The translations under genes were made by a program, and so were the position numbers. A DNA stretch of 64,000 bases from Cladochytrium replicatum (Eukaryota; Chytridiomycota; Chytridiomycetes; Cladochytriales; Cladochytriaceae), in contig JAHLKD010000073.1 of assembly GCA_025526935.1 (NCBI GenBank), forward strand, positions 236,001 through 300,000, in the 5' to 3' direction. The notes under the pieces are model-generated. The model ran no database searches and was not told the DNA's origin. It saw only the letters and a list, made by a program, of their open reading frames with translations. Shown in pieces: positions 20,858-32,330 of this stretch; the first letter of the stretch is position 1, and each line of letters opens with the position of its first letter.

Positions 20858-23013
20858 TTATCGCCCACTAAATGCACTAAAAGATGTTCGGCGGTGAATG
20901 CGTCTATCGCCATCTGGCTTATTGTTTGCAGCAGCAGCAGATGCCAATGCTTGAAGAGCCTGCGTGCTCGTTGGACTTGCGATACTGTTCCTGCGTCCAA
21001 CAAATGGGTCGGATTCATCAGCAACCGGACGATCCGGAACTAATCGACGTTCCAAGATCCCACTCGGAGGTCCACCGACGCTGCTTCGACGTGCTCTCGT
21101 GGGCCCCACTTCGATTGCTACGCTCGTTTCGCGTGGCTGGTCTGAGGGTTTTGCGAAAGCAAGCTTTGACGTCGTGAACGATTCAGAAGGTTGCGACATT
21201 CCTGAGGGTTGTGAAGTTGAAACTCTGGGAGGAAAAGAGAAGTACGATGAGACCTCGAACTTTCGACTGGAGGATGGCGATTCTTTGCGTGCTTTTCTTG
21301 ATCCATCCGAGGAGCTTGATTGGTTACTTTCTTCGTCCGAATCACCGAGGTTGCCCGAACTGGAGATGCCACGTTCAGCACTGGGAGACATAGTCACAGA
21401 GGAAAGCACATTGGATGGAATTTGCGTGAGGAATTCCTTCTTGTTCACATTCGCAACTGAGAACCCATTTGAAGAGGTTGAAGTTTTAGATGAGCCGACA
21501 CTCGGATCCTCAAGTCCATCAACCAAGCAAGTTATCGACGTAACCCTGTTCAGTTCGTCAGCATAACGGGACCAAGAACTCCATTGTTGCACAATGTTTT
21601 CAATTGATGATTCAAGAAGAAATATGAGCGAAAGAAGGGCATTCCCGATGCCGCTGCCAAATTGAGTTTCCGATCGCACAATCGTGATGATTATTTGTAA
21701 GATCCATAACGTAACGCTTAACCCAAGGCAGTGATTGTAGGTCCAAAGTAGAGTCTTTGCGCGGTGTAGATTGACTTTTCTGTAAACAGCCTGCAACAAA
21801 ATGTTTGGTTGATTGAGCACGATAGCAAGCAGAAAGCGACCTACGTCTCGTTCGGTACTCTTTCCGTCTCGACTAACACGCGATGCTGAATATTCTTCCG
21901 AGCTCACACTAAAGCTGGTTTCACTCCTATTGGTTGTCCTTCTACTTCTTTCCGAGCGCACAGACTCAATCCTGTTTGAATCGAGGGCATCTTTGCTCAT
22001 TTCACGTAGCATGGTTCGGAGCGTCGGAGTAAAAATGAGGCAATTGACAATTGTGGCCTTGATTTATAACATTAGCACACTTCGCAAAATTTCGTGTCTG
22101 TTTCTCACCAGCAACGGATGTATGGCAAGTGTAGCAACTTTGATCACAAGTTCCTCTTTGATCACAAATAGCCGAACGAGCCAATGAGCAACTGTTACAC
22201 TGACAACAAAAGGCAATAGCAACAGCAATGAACCAATTCGCTTTTTCTTGTCAGTGAGAACGGAACAGTATCTGTCGATTGCTAGCGAAGTTACACTTGC
22301 CATAATAATTGCACCGTCAATTGCTTGAACCTAATTTGCAAATAAAATGTTTATTGAGCTGAATTGGGTGCTAAACGTTCCCAGATTCTCACCACAGTTG
22401 TATCTACATCAATGGATGACCCGAACACGTTAGCATTTGTTACTAATGAGTTGCAGACAACGATTATAGAAGAGGAGAGGAGGAGAAGCACGCTGCGCAC
22501 GGTCGGTGGCTTCAAGTTTCTGATGGATGGTTTGGAACCGAGGACAGATTCTCCCAGCCCACTGACTCGCCGAGCCGCAGATTTGTTTGCAACGGCTGCA
22601 GAAGCGGACGAGCTTGCAGAGCTACCTCTCTCACTGACCGGTGCGAGTGCTCCACGCCGGGCTGGAGAGGGAGTTAAGGCCGTCGGTTGTATCTCGTGAG
22701 CTTGACTCTTCTGATCTATGTGAGCGCTCGCAGCTGCCGAACAGATTGCACGCCTCTCTAAGGAAGCCGACACACATGAATCTCTTCTTTCTAACACTGG
22801 CGAGCCTCTTATCGAGGAATGGGCTCTAGATCGTTGTCTGAGGTGATCCATCCATATCTTGTCCTGTTTTCTCCGAAGATTCCCAATCCCAGTGCTCCGT
22901 AGTACATTTCCAATGCTGAGTATGAAAGAATATAACACAGCGCCAAAACTCACACCTGTGAGCCTGGAAATAACTATATCAGCTTACACTTGGCGTTTGC
23001 ACAACGTTCGCAT
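20858..23013 (-). CDS. Putative seven-helix membrane protein, copy B (DRY motif)
   Basis: Exon 1 (23013–22988), exon 2 (22963–22393) and exon 3 (22330–22109) are in phase; the remaining coding part (about 22055–20858) holds a 54-nt phase-0 intron near 21850. The product has roughly 590 residues. Paralogy with copy A is visible at TM1 (GVSFGAVLYSFILSIGNVLRS against GVNLTIVFHSLIINVTSLVRS, same intron phase before it) and at the TM5 junction (PTLRTMLREM against RPIKRMLRDL). TM2 is SVLLLLSSSIIVVCNSL, TM3 runs into SLAIDRYCSVL, TM4 is IGSLLLLLPFVVSVTVAHWL, TM6 is LGLSVTLWILQIIITIV and TM7 is LLSLIFLLESSIENIV. The ICL1-like insert and the tail are Ser-rich. The sequence around DRY looks like the TM3–ICL2–TM4 junction of rhodopsin-type receptors. 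Exon 1 is the weakest part of the model. Confidence 0.65.
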
Positions 23014-23169
23014 TATGTCTACCACTGATCTAGCCGAGCTGTCCTTTCCAGATCATCCATTCGCTACGTTTCACAGCAAAAGCTTCCGAAAAGTCATGTG
23101 TGTCCGCTGTACGTCAAAGCCAAATGTTTTGATTGATGCCAATCAGACTTGTGAGTGATCAATCCCGAA

Positions 23170-23196
23170 ATGGCGCAGTTAAAGGCCTGGAAATGA
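23170..23196 (+). promoter_or_regulatory. Upstream ORF overlapping the POLD3 start
   Basis: An ATG at 23170 opens eight codons closed by TGA at 23194–23196. That TGA overlaps the POLD3 start codons at 23193 and 23196 in a TGATG arrangement. Such overlaps can support termination–reinitiation or dampen translation; the effect here is inference. Confidence 0.45.
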
Positions 23197-25166
23197 TGGG
23201 CCAGGACGCGAACGATCTGCTCGACAGCATGGTGCACGGAGAGGGTGCTGTCGTGTCGTACAAGATGCTGGCGAGGAAGATGCAGGTCGATGTAAATGCT
23301 GCAAAGGGGTACGTGGAGAGGATTTCGATCGAGGATTGCGGAGTTGAGTGCTCTGTCAAATTAGACTCTTGGAGAAATACCTTGCTCTCCCTCCAAATAA
23401 GAAGACGTACGCGACCTACTTCATACAAGGCTCCCCACGCTACGATGAAGAAATGTCAGAAAGCCCAGATCAGGACCAAAACCAACGTGTGAGGACAGCT
23501 ACACTTTGCCAAATTGTCGGGGAAAGTAGGCTCGAAGGTAAATTCACCCGCATAGCATGAGAAAGGTCTAAATTTACCCCGTAGACATTAAGCGAGAGTA
23601 TGAATCTTTCACAGTTCACATTTATAGTGTTGAACCTGCAGAAATACATGTAAGGAAGCCGGATGTCTTTGAATTCATCGTTTTGCGAATCAATCTGCTT
23701 CTCAGGATGGAAACGTGTTCGCTGCATCCGATTTTCAGCTTTGCGAGAACGACACCTTTGACACGATAAAGTCTGATTCATGAACATATATAGTTGGATG
23801 CTTGTTTATCTATGTATCTTTTCACAGGAGTTGCAGAATCATTCAAAACGATGACATCAATTACATTCTACGAGGTCGGCATGTTACTTCTAAACCAGAA
23901 AACCAAACAGTTCCTGCACCTGCATTTGGGAAGCCTTCAGTCAAATCAAGTGCTGCACCTGAGGTTGCTGAATCTGCAGGAAGGTCTGAAGGGCTCACTG
24001 AATCCTCACGCACCGCGTCGAGCTCAAAGTCTACGACGGCGAAGTCGGCAAAACAGGACGTGAGTCAGAAAATTGTCAGAAATTGAACGTCGTGTATTAA
24101 TCGCCTTTGTCTTCCAAAAGTCAAAGTTATCTGCCTTCTTCTCAAAAGGAGGGCAAACGCCCGCTGTTTCCAAAATGGCGCAATCAAAGGCAGACACACC
24201 AGCCGTTCCTTCTCAATTCTCAAAACAGGAAAACTCCTCATCATTTTCAAACCAGCAAACTTCCTCAAACGTACCGGAGAAGAAGCAAACGACGACAAAG
24301 TCAAGTGAACCATTGCCGTTAGTGCAGCCTAGACGTACACCATCGGCCTCTGCAACGGAAAAACAAAAGTATGTGCTGTAGTCTGAAGTGCGCTGATCTT
24401 CTGATTATTTGGAAGGGGGAAAGTCGAGCAGGCAAAAATCAGCTCAGAATTGGAATCAAGGCTCTTCGACGAAGATGAAGTAGATGGAGAGGTTAGTGTT
24501 TTAAGAGTTGTGCACAATGGCACCTTTTTTCCCAGCATTTTTCATTTCTAGTCGCAACCGCAAGACGAAGAGCAAGGTAAGCAGCCAACGTATTCGTGAT
24601 GGAGGCCATTCTCATTTTTATTAAGCTGTCGTATCGATGGACATTGATAGTGAATCTGTTGACAAACAGCCAAATGAAACCACGTCAGAAGCACAAAACG
24701 CTCAACCCACGCAAAGCGCTCCTCCCAATAGGCGGCGTGTTCGCAAACGCAGGAAGGTGTCGAAGAGGGTCAGTTACATGGATGGGAAATATCTCAGTGA
24801 GTGGAAAGACTTAAACCTTCTGATTGGGATTTGAAACTTTATTGTTTTTCAGAGACGAAGACGGAAGATGCTTGGGAATCGTACTCCGAATCGGAAGATG
24901 ATGTCCCTGCAGCACCTTCACCAAACCCTGCATTTGCTCCAATTGGAAGCAAGCTGACCCGAAGTGAATCAGTCAAATCGGTACCGGATCACGATTCTCA
25001 CTTGGACGATGACGAGGAGGATGGGCAGAGATCAAAAAAGAAGAAACAAGCTTCTGCTGGTGCCAAGGTGGGAGGAGGAGGAGGATCACGAGCTGGGAGA
25101 GGTGGGAAGAAGAAGGATAGTGGAGGAAAGCAGCAATCCCTTCTCAATTTTTTCAAAGCTCCATGA
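23193..25166 (+). CDS. POLD3: DNA polymerase delta third subunit (POLD3/Cdc27)
   Basis: The N terminus has the POLD3 pattern: DANDLLDSMVHGEGAVVSYK, MLARKMQVDVNAAKG (spliced) LLEKYLALPP and TYATYFIQG, then after introns VKREYESFTVHIYSVEPAEI (as IKREYES). The long middle is Ser/Lys/Pro-rich and disordered. The protein ends in QQSLLNFFKAP, a textbook PCNA-binding PIP box (QxxLxxFF). Cdc27/POLD3 stabilises polymerase delta and tethers it to PCNA during lagging-strand synthesis and repair. The start is taken at 23193 (two adjacent ATGs), giving an N terminus of family length. An 8-codon upstream ORF at 23170–23196 overlaps it. The start lies about 180 bp from the divergent membrane-protein gene. 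Confidence 0.85.
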
Positions 25167-25429
25167 TTACTTGTCATATCCTTGGCTCAACCCTCAGCGA
25201 ATGCTTAAAAATACGTACGTTCCTGCCAATGTTATACGCCCAGCTCAGCAAGTCCAAGATTCCATAATGTATGCTTGCACAAATTTTGGCTTTGGTTGGT
25301 GGAAGAGACTGTGCGCCGCACTATTAGCAGTGAAGGAAGTCTCTCATCATCCATCTATGGGATGCTCGGTACATTCACCCTCCTCGTGGGCCTTCTAGCA
25401 AGGGCAAATGGACCACTGTGAGTAGACGG

Positions 25430-26123
25430 ACTTGTACTTTGTACCACCGCCTCCAGGAAAGCACAGCGTAGGTAAGAGCTGATACAGCCTTGTCGTCACA
25501 TGGACGCTTACTGTGATTACATAGGGGCATGGCTCGATTACCCGTCCGCGGGTACGGATGTATGTGCCCCACCTTTTCTGCTTCTATCGCCCTGTCCGAC
25601 ACTGGTAAATAGAACACCTAGCACTATCTGTGTTTATACTAGTTCTAATGCGTCATTCTTTCACTGCGTTGGGTTAACTCCCGGTAGTAATGAAGCAGAC
25701 GATGTGGCGACAGTATATGACCAACACAACTTTCTGAACAACTTCAAAAACTAACCCATTGGACTTTCGAGTTCCGTAAGTTCCGCTCAGACATAGTTGA
25801 TTTATTGGGATGATAAACACTGAAACAAAATTACAGGCAAGAACGAAGAGGGCTCATTCCGTGCTTTCGTCGTCACCCTCGAGGCTGCGGTGCTTGCCGC
25901 GTTTAAAGCCGATCTCGCAAGCTTGTTTGCATGGTCAAGCAACACTGGGGTCGATCTTGAGACCACCCAATGTTACAACGGACACATGCTTGAACCCGAA
26001 CGCTCCCGGAAAATCCTGGTGGATCTAGCGGTAGTGGCGGCGGTGGACGCGGTTGGAAGGAGCGGTAACAATGGAGTTGGTGCAGATGTTGCTATGAGCT
26101 GGGGGATGGTCGTGACAGGCTGA
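25430..26123 (+). pseudogene. Decayed, internally deleted copy of the GH26-like gene at 55517
   Basis: Segments of the intact gene occur in order. PPPPGKHS matches its EPPAGKHY; GAWLDYPSAGTDV is identical; SNASFFHC matches FNASFFHLA; then the frame jumps to RQYMTNTTFLNNF, matching GQYITNATFLTQF. The next block, EEGSFRAFVVTLEAAVLAAFKADL, is written here only in part but matches the C-terminal part of the intact protein. About 230 residues with both putative catalytic glutamates are deleted. Stops and frame changes break the rest. The C-terminal Gly/Ser linker and hydrophobic GPI-type tail are still partly visible near 26040–26120. Confidence 0.85.
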
Positions 26124-26347
26124 ATTGTTGCAATATTCGGTATTTTTCTTTAGATGCACGAACACATGGCTTTTCTGGGTGACAGCCGCACAAAGTCAGT
26201 TTTCGTTTTGAACACTCTATTTTTCTAAAGCGGGTATTTCTTTGTTTTACTTTTTCAACCCCCAGAAAATGTTTTCAGTGGCGCATACAATACTACCTTA
26301 AAAATTAACAATTTGATTGTCCCACCGGAATCAACATATAAACATCA

Positions 26348-29336
26348 ATGGTGTTCCGTCACAGCAGTCAGATCACAAGCGCTGAAATGCCTTCCGTTGG
26401 AGATGTTTCTACTATACTGCCGAAAATCTCGAGTAACATGGCCACGTACATCCACTCATTCCTCACCGACACATCGACATCTCAAACAGATATAGAAGCC
26501 ATGGTTGAGTTTGTCTGCCCAGTATTGGAATCAGAGGACGTGAAAATGGATGAAGCTGAGCTTGAAAGAGCTTGCAGAGAACTTCTAGCGACTCTTTCCC
26601 TGGAAAACGATCAGACCAAGGAGGATCTCGTTGATTTGGATGAACCACGTCGAATTGCCCCTCTGTCAACTTCCACCGCCTCAAACGTCCCCTCCGCACC
26701 TTCATCACAATCTTCTGATGTTAGATCCAGAGCTACATCTCCACCGTCAAAGTCGAGAACCCCTAAACCAGCAGGCAAAGCATCCTCCAAAGCTGCCACT
26801 TCCCCGGGAACCGAGAAAGTTGCTCCTCCTGCACTGGAAAAGCAAAGATCTGCTTCGGGATCAGATAGAATGAATGCAGAAGTTATTGTCACCACACAAG
26901 TATCGCGCTTCTGGCTGGACTCGTTCGACCCCGATTCAACAGAAATCGACTTACCTGGCGTCCAAGTGATCGTCGATGGCCGCGAGCTACTCAAAAGCTC
27001 GAGATTGAGATTGAAGCAGGGTGTGCGATATGCTCTATGCGGGAGGAACGGCGTCGGAAAGTGGGTTCCTATCCACCCATCTCTGGTTCATTGCTAATCT
27101 GTTCCAAAAGAACGAGTAGGTTCCCATTCTTTGTCGGTCACAAGGCTTGAAGATTAGCTAAATGGTGTTTCTTAGCTCTGATGTATGCCATCGGAAACGG
27201 CACAATGATTGGATTTCCTCGGAACATTCGCGTTCTATATCTCGAGCAAGAGGCGTCCCTCGCCAACACAGATCAGAACGTCGTTGCATCCGTAGTTGCT
27301 TCGGACAAGGAACGCGCACGTATCATGAAGGAATCCAAATGTACAACCCAAAGCATTATTACTTTGCATTGTGCTGACCCTTCCATGCTTTGCAGTGTTG
27401 GAGGCAGCTATCAAGGAGGGAGCGGACGCAACATCGAGAGCGTTTCGCGAAATAATCGCTGAACATGCTGAAGCGGAGCGGCTGATTGCATGGCAGAATG
27501 CTGAGAAGCGATCTGGTGCGAGAGGCTGGGACGCTCGAAAGGTTCTGCTCATCAAAGAAGCTGCTGCAAACGCAGCCAATCGGTGAGCTGATGGAACAAA
27601 GTATTCTTGCTTTTGCTCATCGTTTCCATAGAAACGCAAAAGAAGGAGTAGATGATGTTACAGCAGATGTCGAAGCCGCGCATGAAATGCTGAACAAACT
27701 CTATGAAGATCAGGCTGAGGTGAGATTGAAATTCTTAGAGGTGTTGCCTTCCTGACTTTCCATCCAGATCAATGCGGAAGAAGCCATGCATCGAGCGGTA
27801 AAAATTCTGGAGGGTCTTGGATTCGACGAAGAGAAGCGGGATAGTACCATTTCGGAACTTAGCGGCGGATGGCGTATGCGACTTGCACTGGCACAAGCTC
27901 TGTTCTTGAATCCGGATCTATTGCTTCTCGATGAGCCAAGTAAGAATGAGTCAATGGCTGTGTTTCATAACTCTAAGAATGGGTTCTATTCAAACAGCCA
28001 ACCATCTTGACCTCCCTGCCACCCTCTGGCTACAGGAGTATCTCAAAACAACCACGTCAACCATCCTACTTGTTTCGCACGATGTCAACTTCCTGAATTC
28101 TGTGTGCAACGAGATCATCCATTTCTTCGAGCAGACGCTTGCTTACTTCCCCGGCACATACGACGAGTTTGTGAAGTTCCGAGATGAAAAGCGATTAATG
28201 AAGCAGCATCAGCAGGAGGTAACGAAAACAATGCACATCTGTCCTCAATCGGCTAAAGTGTAGCCAAACACAAGGTGCACGACAAGAAGAAGAAGCACAT
28301 GGAAAAATCGATCGAGCATGCACTGAAGGCAGCGCGAGCGCACCACGACGACAAGAAGTTGGCGCAGGTTGCAAGCAGGAGAAGGGTGGGGCGAAGTCTT
28401 TTCAAGTAATTTTGCGTCCATCTGACTTTTGTTCCAACAGGCAATCGAAAAGCTTGGGCCAACACATTATGACAGTGGAAAACGGTTTAAGCAATCATAC
28501 CATGAAGGGCATCATCTCACAGAGGGTCTCGGGATCGAGCAAGTTGCGGAAGATGAAGAAGTTACTATGAAGATTCCATCTCCGGAGAGTAGGATCCGCA
28601 ACAACACGGACTTGATCCAAGTGGACGGGTTGTCCTTCCGGTACTCACCAGATAGCGATTGGGTCCTGACGAACGTTGAGATGGGGCTGCCACAAAGGTG
28701 TAGGGTTGGAGTCATTGGTGCAAATGGCAGCGGTAAGTGCTAAGAACACAAGGATATTACGTATCTCACTGGCTTGATGCAGGAAAATCGACATTACTGC
28801 AACTGATCCTTGGAATCCTCACTCCAACGAAGGGACACATCAACCGCAACCCGGCGATCCGGATTGGATACTTTGCCCAGCACCAAGTCGAATCCCTCCC
28901 CGCCGGTACGATCTCCCCGCTTACCTTCATGAAGCAACGTCATCCAGACCTAACCGAAGGCGACCTGCGCGGCTGCATGAGCGGTGTTGGACTACCCTCC
29001 TTCGCACACACATCCCAAACTATCTCAACTCTCTCAGGCGGGCAGAAATCGCGTCTTGCGCTCGCCGATGTCCTGGCGTCGAAACCGCACCTGCTTGTTT
29101 TAGACGAAATAACGAACCATTTGGACTTGTGGACGATCCAGGGGCTCGCGGAGGCGTTGAAGGAGACGGTGAAGGACGTGGGGTTCCTGATTGTGTCGCA
29201 TGATGTTAGGTTTGTCAGGGACGTGTGTGAGCAGGTGTGGGTGGTTTCGAAGGGAGCAGTGAGGAGGCTTGATGAGGGCCTGGACGAGTATGTCAAGACG
29301 CTGCAGAAGGCGGTTAGGAGAGGTGGAAAGTTTTAA
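26348..29336 (+). CDS. ABCF-type ATPase (Gcn20/Arb1-like translation or ribosome factor)
   Basis: The protein has about 190 N-terminal residues, then two ATPase domains and no membrane segment. NBD1: Walker A GRNGVGKTTLM, signature LSGGWRMRLALAQAL, Walker B LLLLDEP–TNHLD (split by an intron), LLVSHD. A Lys-rich helical linker (KVHDKKKKHMEKS) follows. NBD2: GANGSGKSTLL, LSGGQKSRLALADVL, LVLDEITNHLDL and LIVSHDVRF. Twin NBDs with LSGG and HLDL without helices define soluble ABCF proteins, which act on ribosomes. Two oddities: the NBD1 P-loop can be read only through a 5-nt microexon (27111–27115), and NBD2 has DEIT in place of DEPT. The ATG at 26348 is first in frame; one at 26390 (MPSVGDV) is an alternative. 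Confidence 0.92.
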
Positions 29337-30309
29337 GGAGCTCGCGGATTTTTTTTTGCTATGCTTTCTGGCATGTATATCAGTGTAGTTTCTTTGCTTT
29401 GCTTTAATGAGCATGACCATACAATCGGATTGTTACACAGTTCTATTCGTGCAGAGAAATCTCGGGTGAACTGGTGAGGTGTCGCCCATGCGATTCCGAT
29501 TCCCGGATCACATAACAACTCGTTGAAGTTGGGCATGGGAGACACAATTTTCGTTTGAGATGTTTACCATGTATTGCGTTCAAAGTCGAATACGTTCAAG
29601 GCAAACCGGTGCCATATCGCACACTTGCCGTATTTTTCGCGGTGTGTTCAACTCTGCCATTTTGGATCATCTGCTGCACCAAAGGAATCTCAAGAATTTG
29701 GTGTCTGGTCTTCATAAAAGACATCTGTACTTGTCGAACAGTCACACTAGATTCAACTTGACGAGTAGCGGCGTTGAGGTTTGTGTGATACTGGCGAGCG
29801 TCTATCTATGGACTAAATACGCACTTCACCAGCCTGAGAATGGGCGACGGCGAACAAACACACCGATGTTATCAACTGGTGGAGAGCAAACTATCTACCT
29901 ACCTTCCACGGATCTTCCGAACAAAATGCGGTTAGTATTTGGTCTCTTGTGAGCACAACACAGTGAGATTCATCAAAGAAGAAAAACGGCTTTTAATGAA
30001 TTCGTCACAACATCCGATTAAATTTGTTCAGTTGTGTATGATGGTCAGAGCGGCCGTGTATAGATAAACTTCTAAGTCTTTGCTGAATACCGAATCAAGC
30101 GAGTCCCGGACCAACAAACACAGAACATTTCGGGTTTGTTTTGCCAACCTCAGTCTCAAACTTTCTAGTCGCAACTAGTTTTTCCAAAGGATCCCAATCC
30201 AACAAGAGCGCCGAGGTATTGTGCTGGTTCTTCCGTTGTAGTCCTTATCGTGAGAACATGAAATCAACAAAAGCAATGACAGAGCAGTGCTCATACAAGA
30301 TTTCATACA
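29337..30309. other. Intergenic region; one unsupported 130-codon ORF
   Basis: A plus-strand frame from an ATG at 29560 to 29952 encodes 130 residues with one weak hydrophobic stretch (GVEVCVILASVYLW). It has no recognised domain, no convincing introns and no homology I can name, so it is not called as a gene. The rest has nothing I can identify. Confidence 0.4.
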
Positions 30310-31380
30310 ATTCACAATCCAAACCTTTCAAGTTGCAAGCCCGAGGGACGCAGCAGAATACGAGACTGGCTCATCACAAATGAGATCCTTTCTGACACTT
30401 CCTTCCCAACTGCATCCAGAAACTTGTTTTTGGTATCCTCGGTGACCTGATAATGCTTCGAGTCTGAAACGTCCACTTTGCGATGAAAACTTGGGGTCCT
30501 CTTCTTCATCGTTATCCAACCGCATACACTTGAACTGAAGGTTCGAATCATCCGGAACTACACTTTTGGCTTCCTTTTCCTCCTCAGGAGTAATGCATAT
30601 GTCGAACTGAACTACTGCACGAACACATTTGGTCACAGGAGAGACGTTGTGAAGACAATCCTTGTGGAACGCCAAGAGGGTGCCAAAATATAATTATTGA
30701 ACAAAAGGCTGTCCGATCCTCTGGCCTATTGTCCCCCCTCGTAATCCCCATTCAATCCGAGAAGCAAAGTGCCAACTTGATTCTCACCATCCCTGTGCTC
30801 CTCGAAATGCCCTTCGTCTTCATACAAACGCATCCAGTACAACTCCACGCGGATCTTGCCCCTTTGGAAACAAATCCCTCAAAGGGCGGTTCCAGCTGCT
30901 TTCATCGTGCGGCGTCCGTCGAGCCTGATTCTGTCCGCTTTGATCTCGACGCCATCACGGACACCGACGTCGTATACGGACACCGACGTCGTACACTGTC
31001 TCCTCGCCACGACCGAACGGCGCGTTTGCCGGCGATGGACATAAAACGCCAGTCCGTTTTCGGAGACCAGGGTCGTTGTCGCGGAAGGATTTTTTGCCGC
31101 GGGCATCCGGGTGGTCCACAGTGACCCGTTGGAGTTCTTGCTTTCTCGAGGTATTTCAAGTGGCCGCTTGCACAGAAGGGGCCGAACATGGTAGCGTAGG
31201 CATTGGAGATTGGGTGGTCGATTTGGAGAGTTCCTTCAACGGACGGACCTGCATCTTTCGGCTCGGGTTTGACACCGAAGAAGGACGACCTCCTGGTGTA
31301 GCTGAAGAGGTTTGTAAACCGGATAGCTTTGGCGGAAGGTGGAGGAATTCTATCCGCAAGCAGAGGGACCAACCAGCGGA
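30310..31380 (-). pseudogene. 2-oxoglutarate/Fe(II) oxygenase-like relic
   Basis: The strongest segments are IRVELYWMRLYEDEGHFEEH–RDGE (HxD metal ligands) followed by VGTLLLGLNGDYEGG, and downstream GTLLAFHKDCLHNVSPV (distal metal His) with RAVVQFDI. These fit the double-stranded beta-helix fold of fungal 2OG oxygenase-like proteins. An in-frame TAG follows YEGGQ at about 30722, and the next segment is in another frame with no splice site between. A 19-bp tandem duplication at 30957–30994 shifts the frame further upstream. Segments near 31180–31370 (AIRFTNLFSYTRRSSFFG) probably belong to the N-terminal part. The gene appears dead; its substrate is unknown. Confidence 0.6.
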
Positions 31381-32330
31381 CTTTTGATGGACAAAAAGCA
31401 ATTCATTTTTTAACCTTAAAGCCAGCACATTTCGTTGTTCGGAACATAGCAACGGGGACCCAAAAGGGTAATCGCTCAACACACCTCATAAGCGAACAAC
31501 GAGCGAAACATTGAGGGGATTTGAATGGAAAACAGGAAGGTGTCGCAATCAAAACGATGGCAACTTCTCATGGAGTTGTGAGCGCCATTCTTCTAAAAAA
31601 ATCTTTCAAAAAATCGGTCAAGAGGTCTTTCAAAGTTAAGGGGATCCTTATGAGCTACGAGAGAAAAATTATGAAAAAATGTTGAATAGGCAAGAGCTAC
31701 CCTAATTTTCTGAAAGCAACTCTTTTTTGTTTTGTTTTTTGGTAGTTTTGGCGTTCATAAAATGTTCCTTTAAAAAGGGAGAGTCGAGAAAGCGATAACT
31801 GGGGCAAAGCGAACAAAAACATCTTCAGATTCTTCACTGGCTGGCTAAAACAAAAACAAACAAAAAACACACACACTACAAAAATAGCAAAGCATCCTCA
31901 TCCTCCATACACACAAAACGAAAACGTTGCTCAAAGCAACCTGGTTGCAAGACAGTTCGTGGAATCAAACAGAAAAAAGCTGTTCCATCGCTGGGGATAT
32001 ACATTGGAAAAAAAGAAAACAAAGCTTGGGAAATATAGAATTGTGCCATGCGCAAAAAAAAGAAAACAATGTATCGAAAAACGGGGGATGGAAGCATAAC
32101 TTTTGAAAATCAAAACGATCTCAATACGTATCCTTCATTTGAGGCCTCTGAAAAAATAGGATAGGGAGGAAAGAAGAAAAAAAATGTGAGGAAATGAAAC
32201 GGATATCAAAAAATAAGGAAATTCTAGAGCAAAGGCTGAAAAAATCCATGGTCTGGGCATAACCCTTGAAAACGACAACGCCATCCCAATTGGTAAACAT
32301 GTCCTTCGCTCGGACAAACACTCCAAACAA
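31381..32330. other. AT-rich intergenic region
   Basis: This stretch holds many short A- and T-runs and no credible coding frame. It probably contains the 3' UTR of the RRM gene (minus strand, ending at 32331). No repeat family is evident. Confidence 0.6.

Noticed and set aside
23011-23160. POLD3 starting at the ATG at 23015, two bases from the divergent gene's start
   Set aside because: It would add about 45 unmatched residues before the conserved N terminus and needs an unclear splice. The start at 23193 fits the family.
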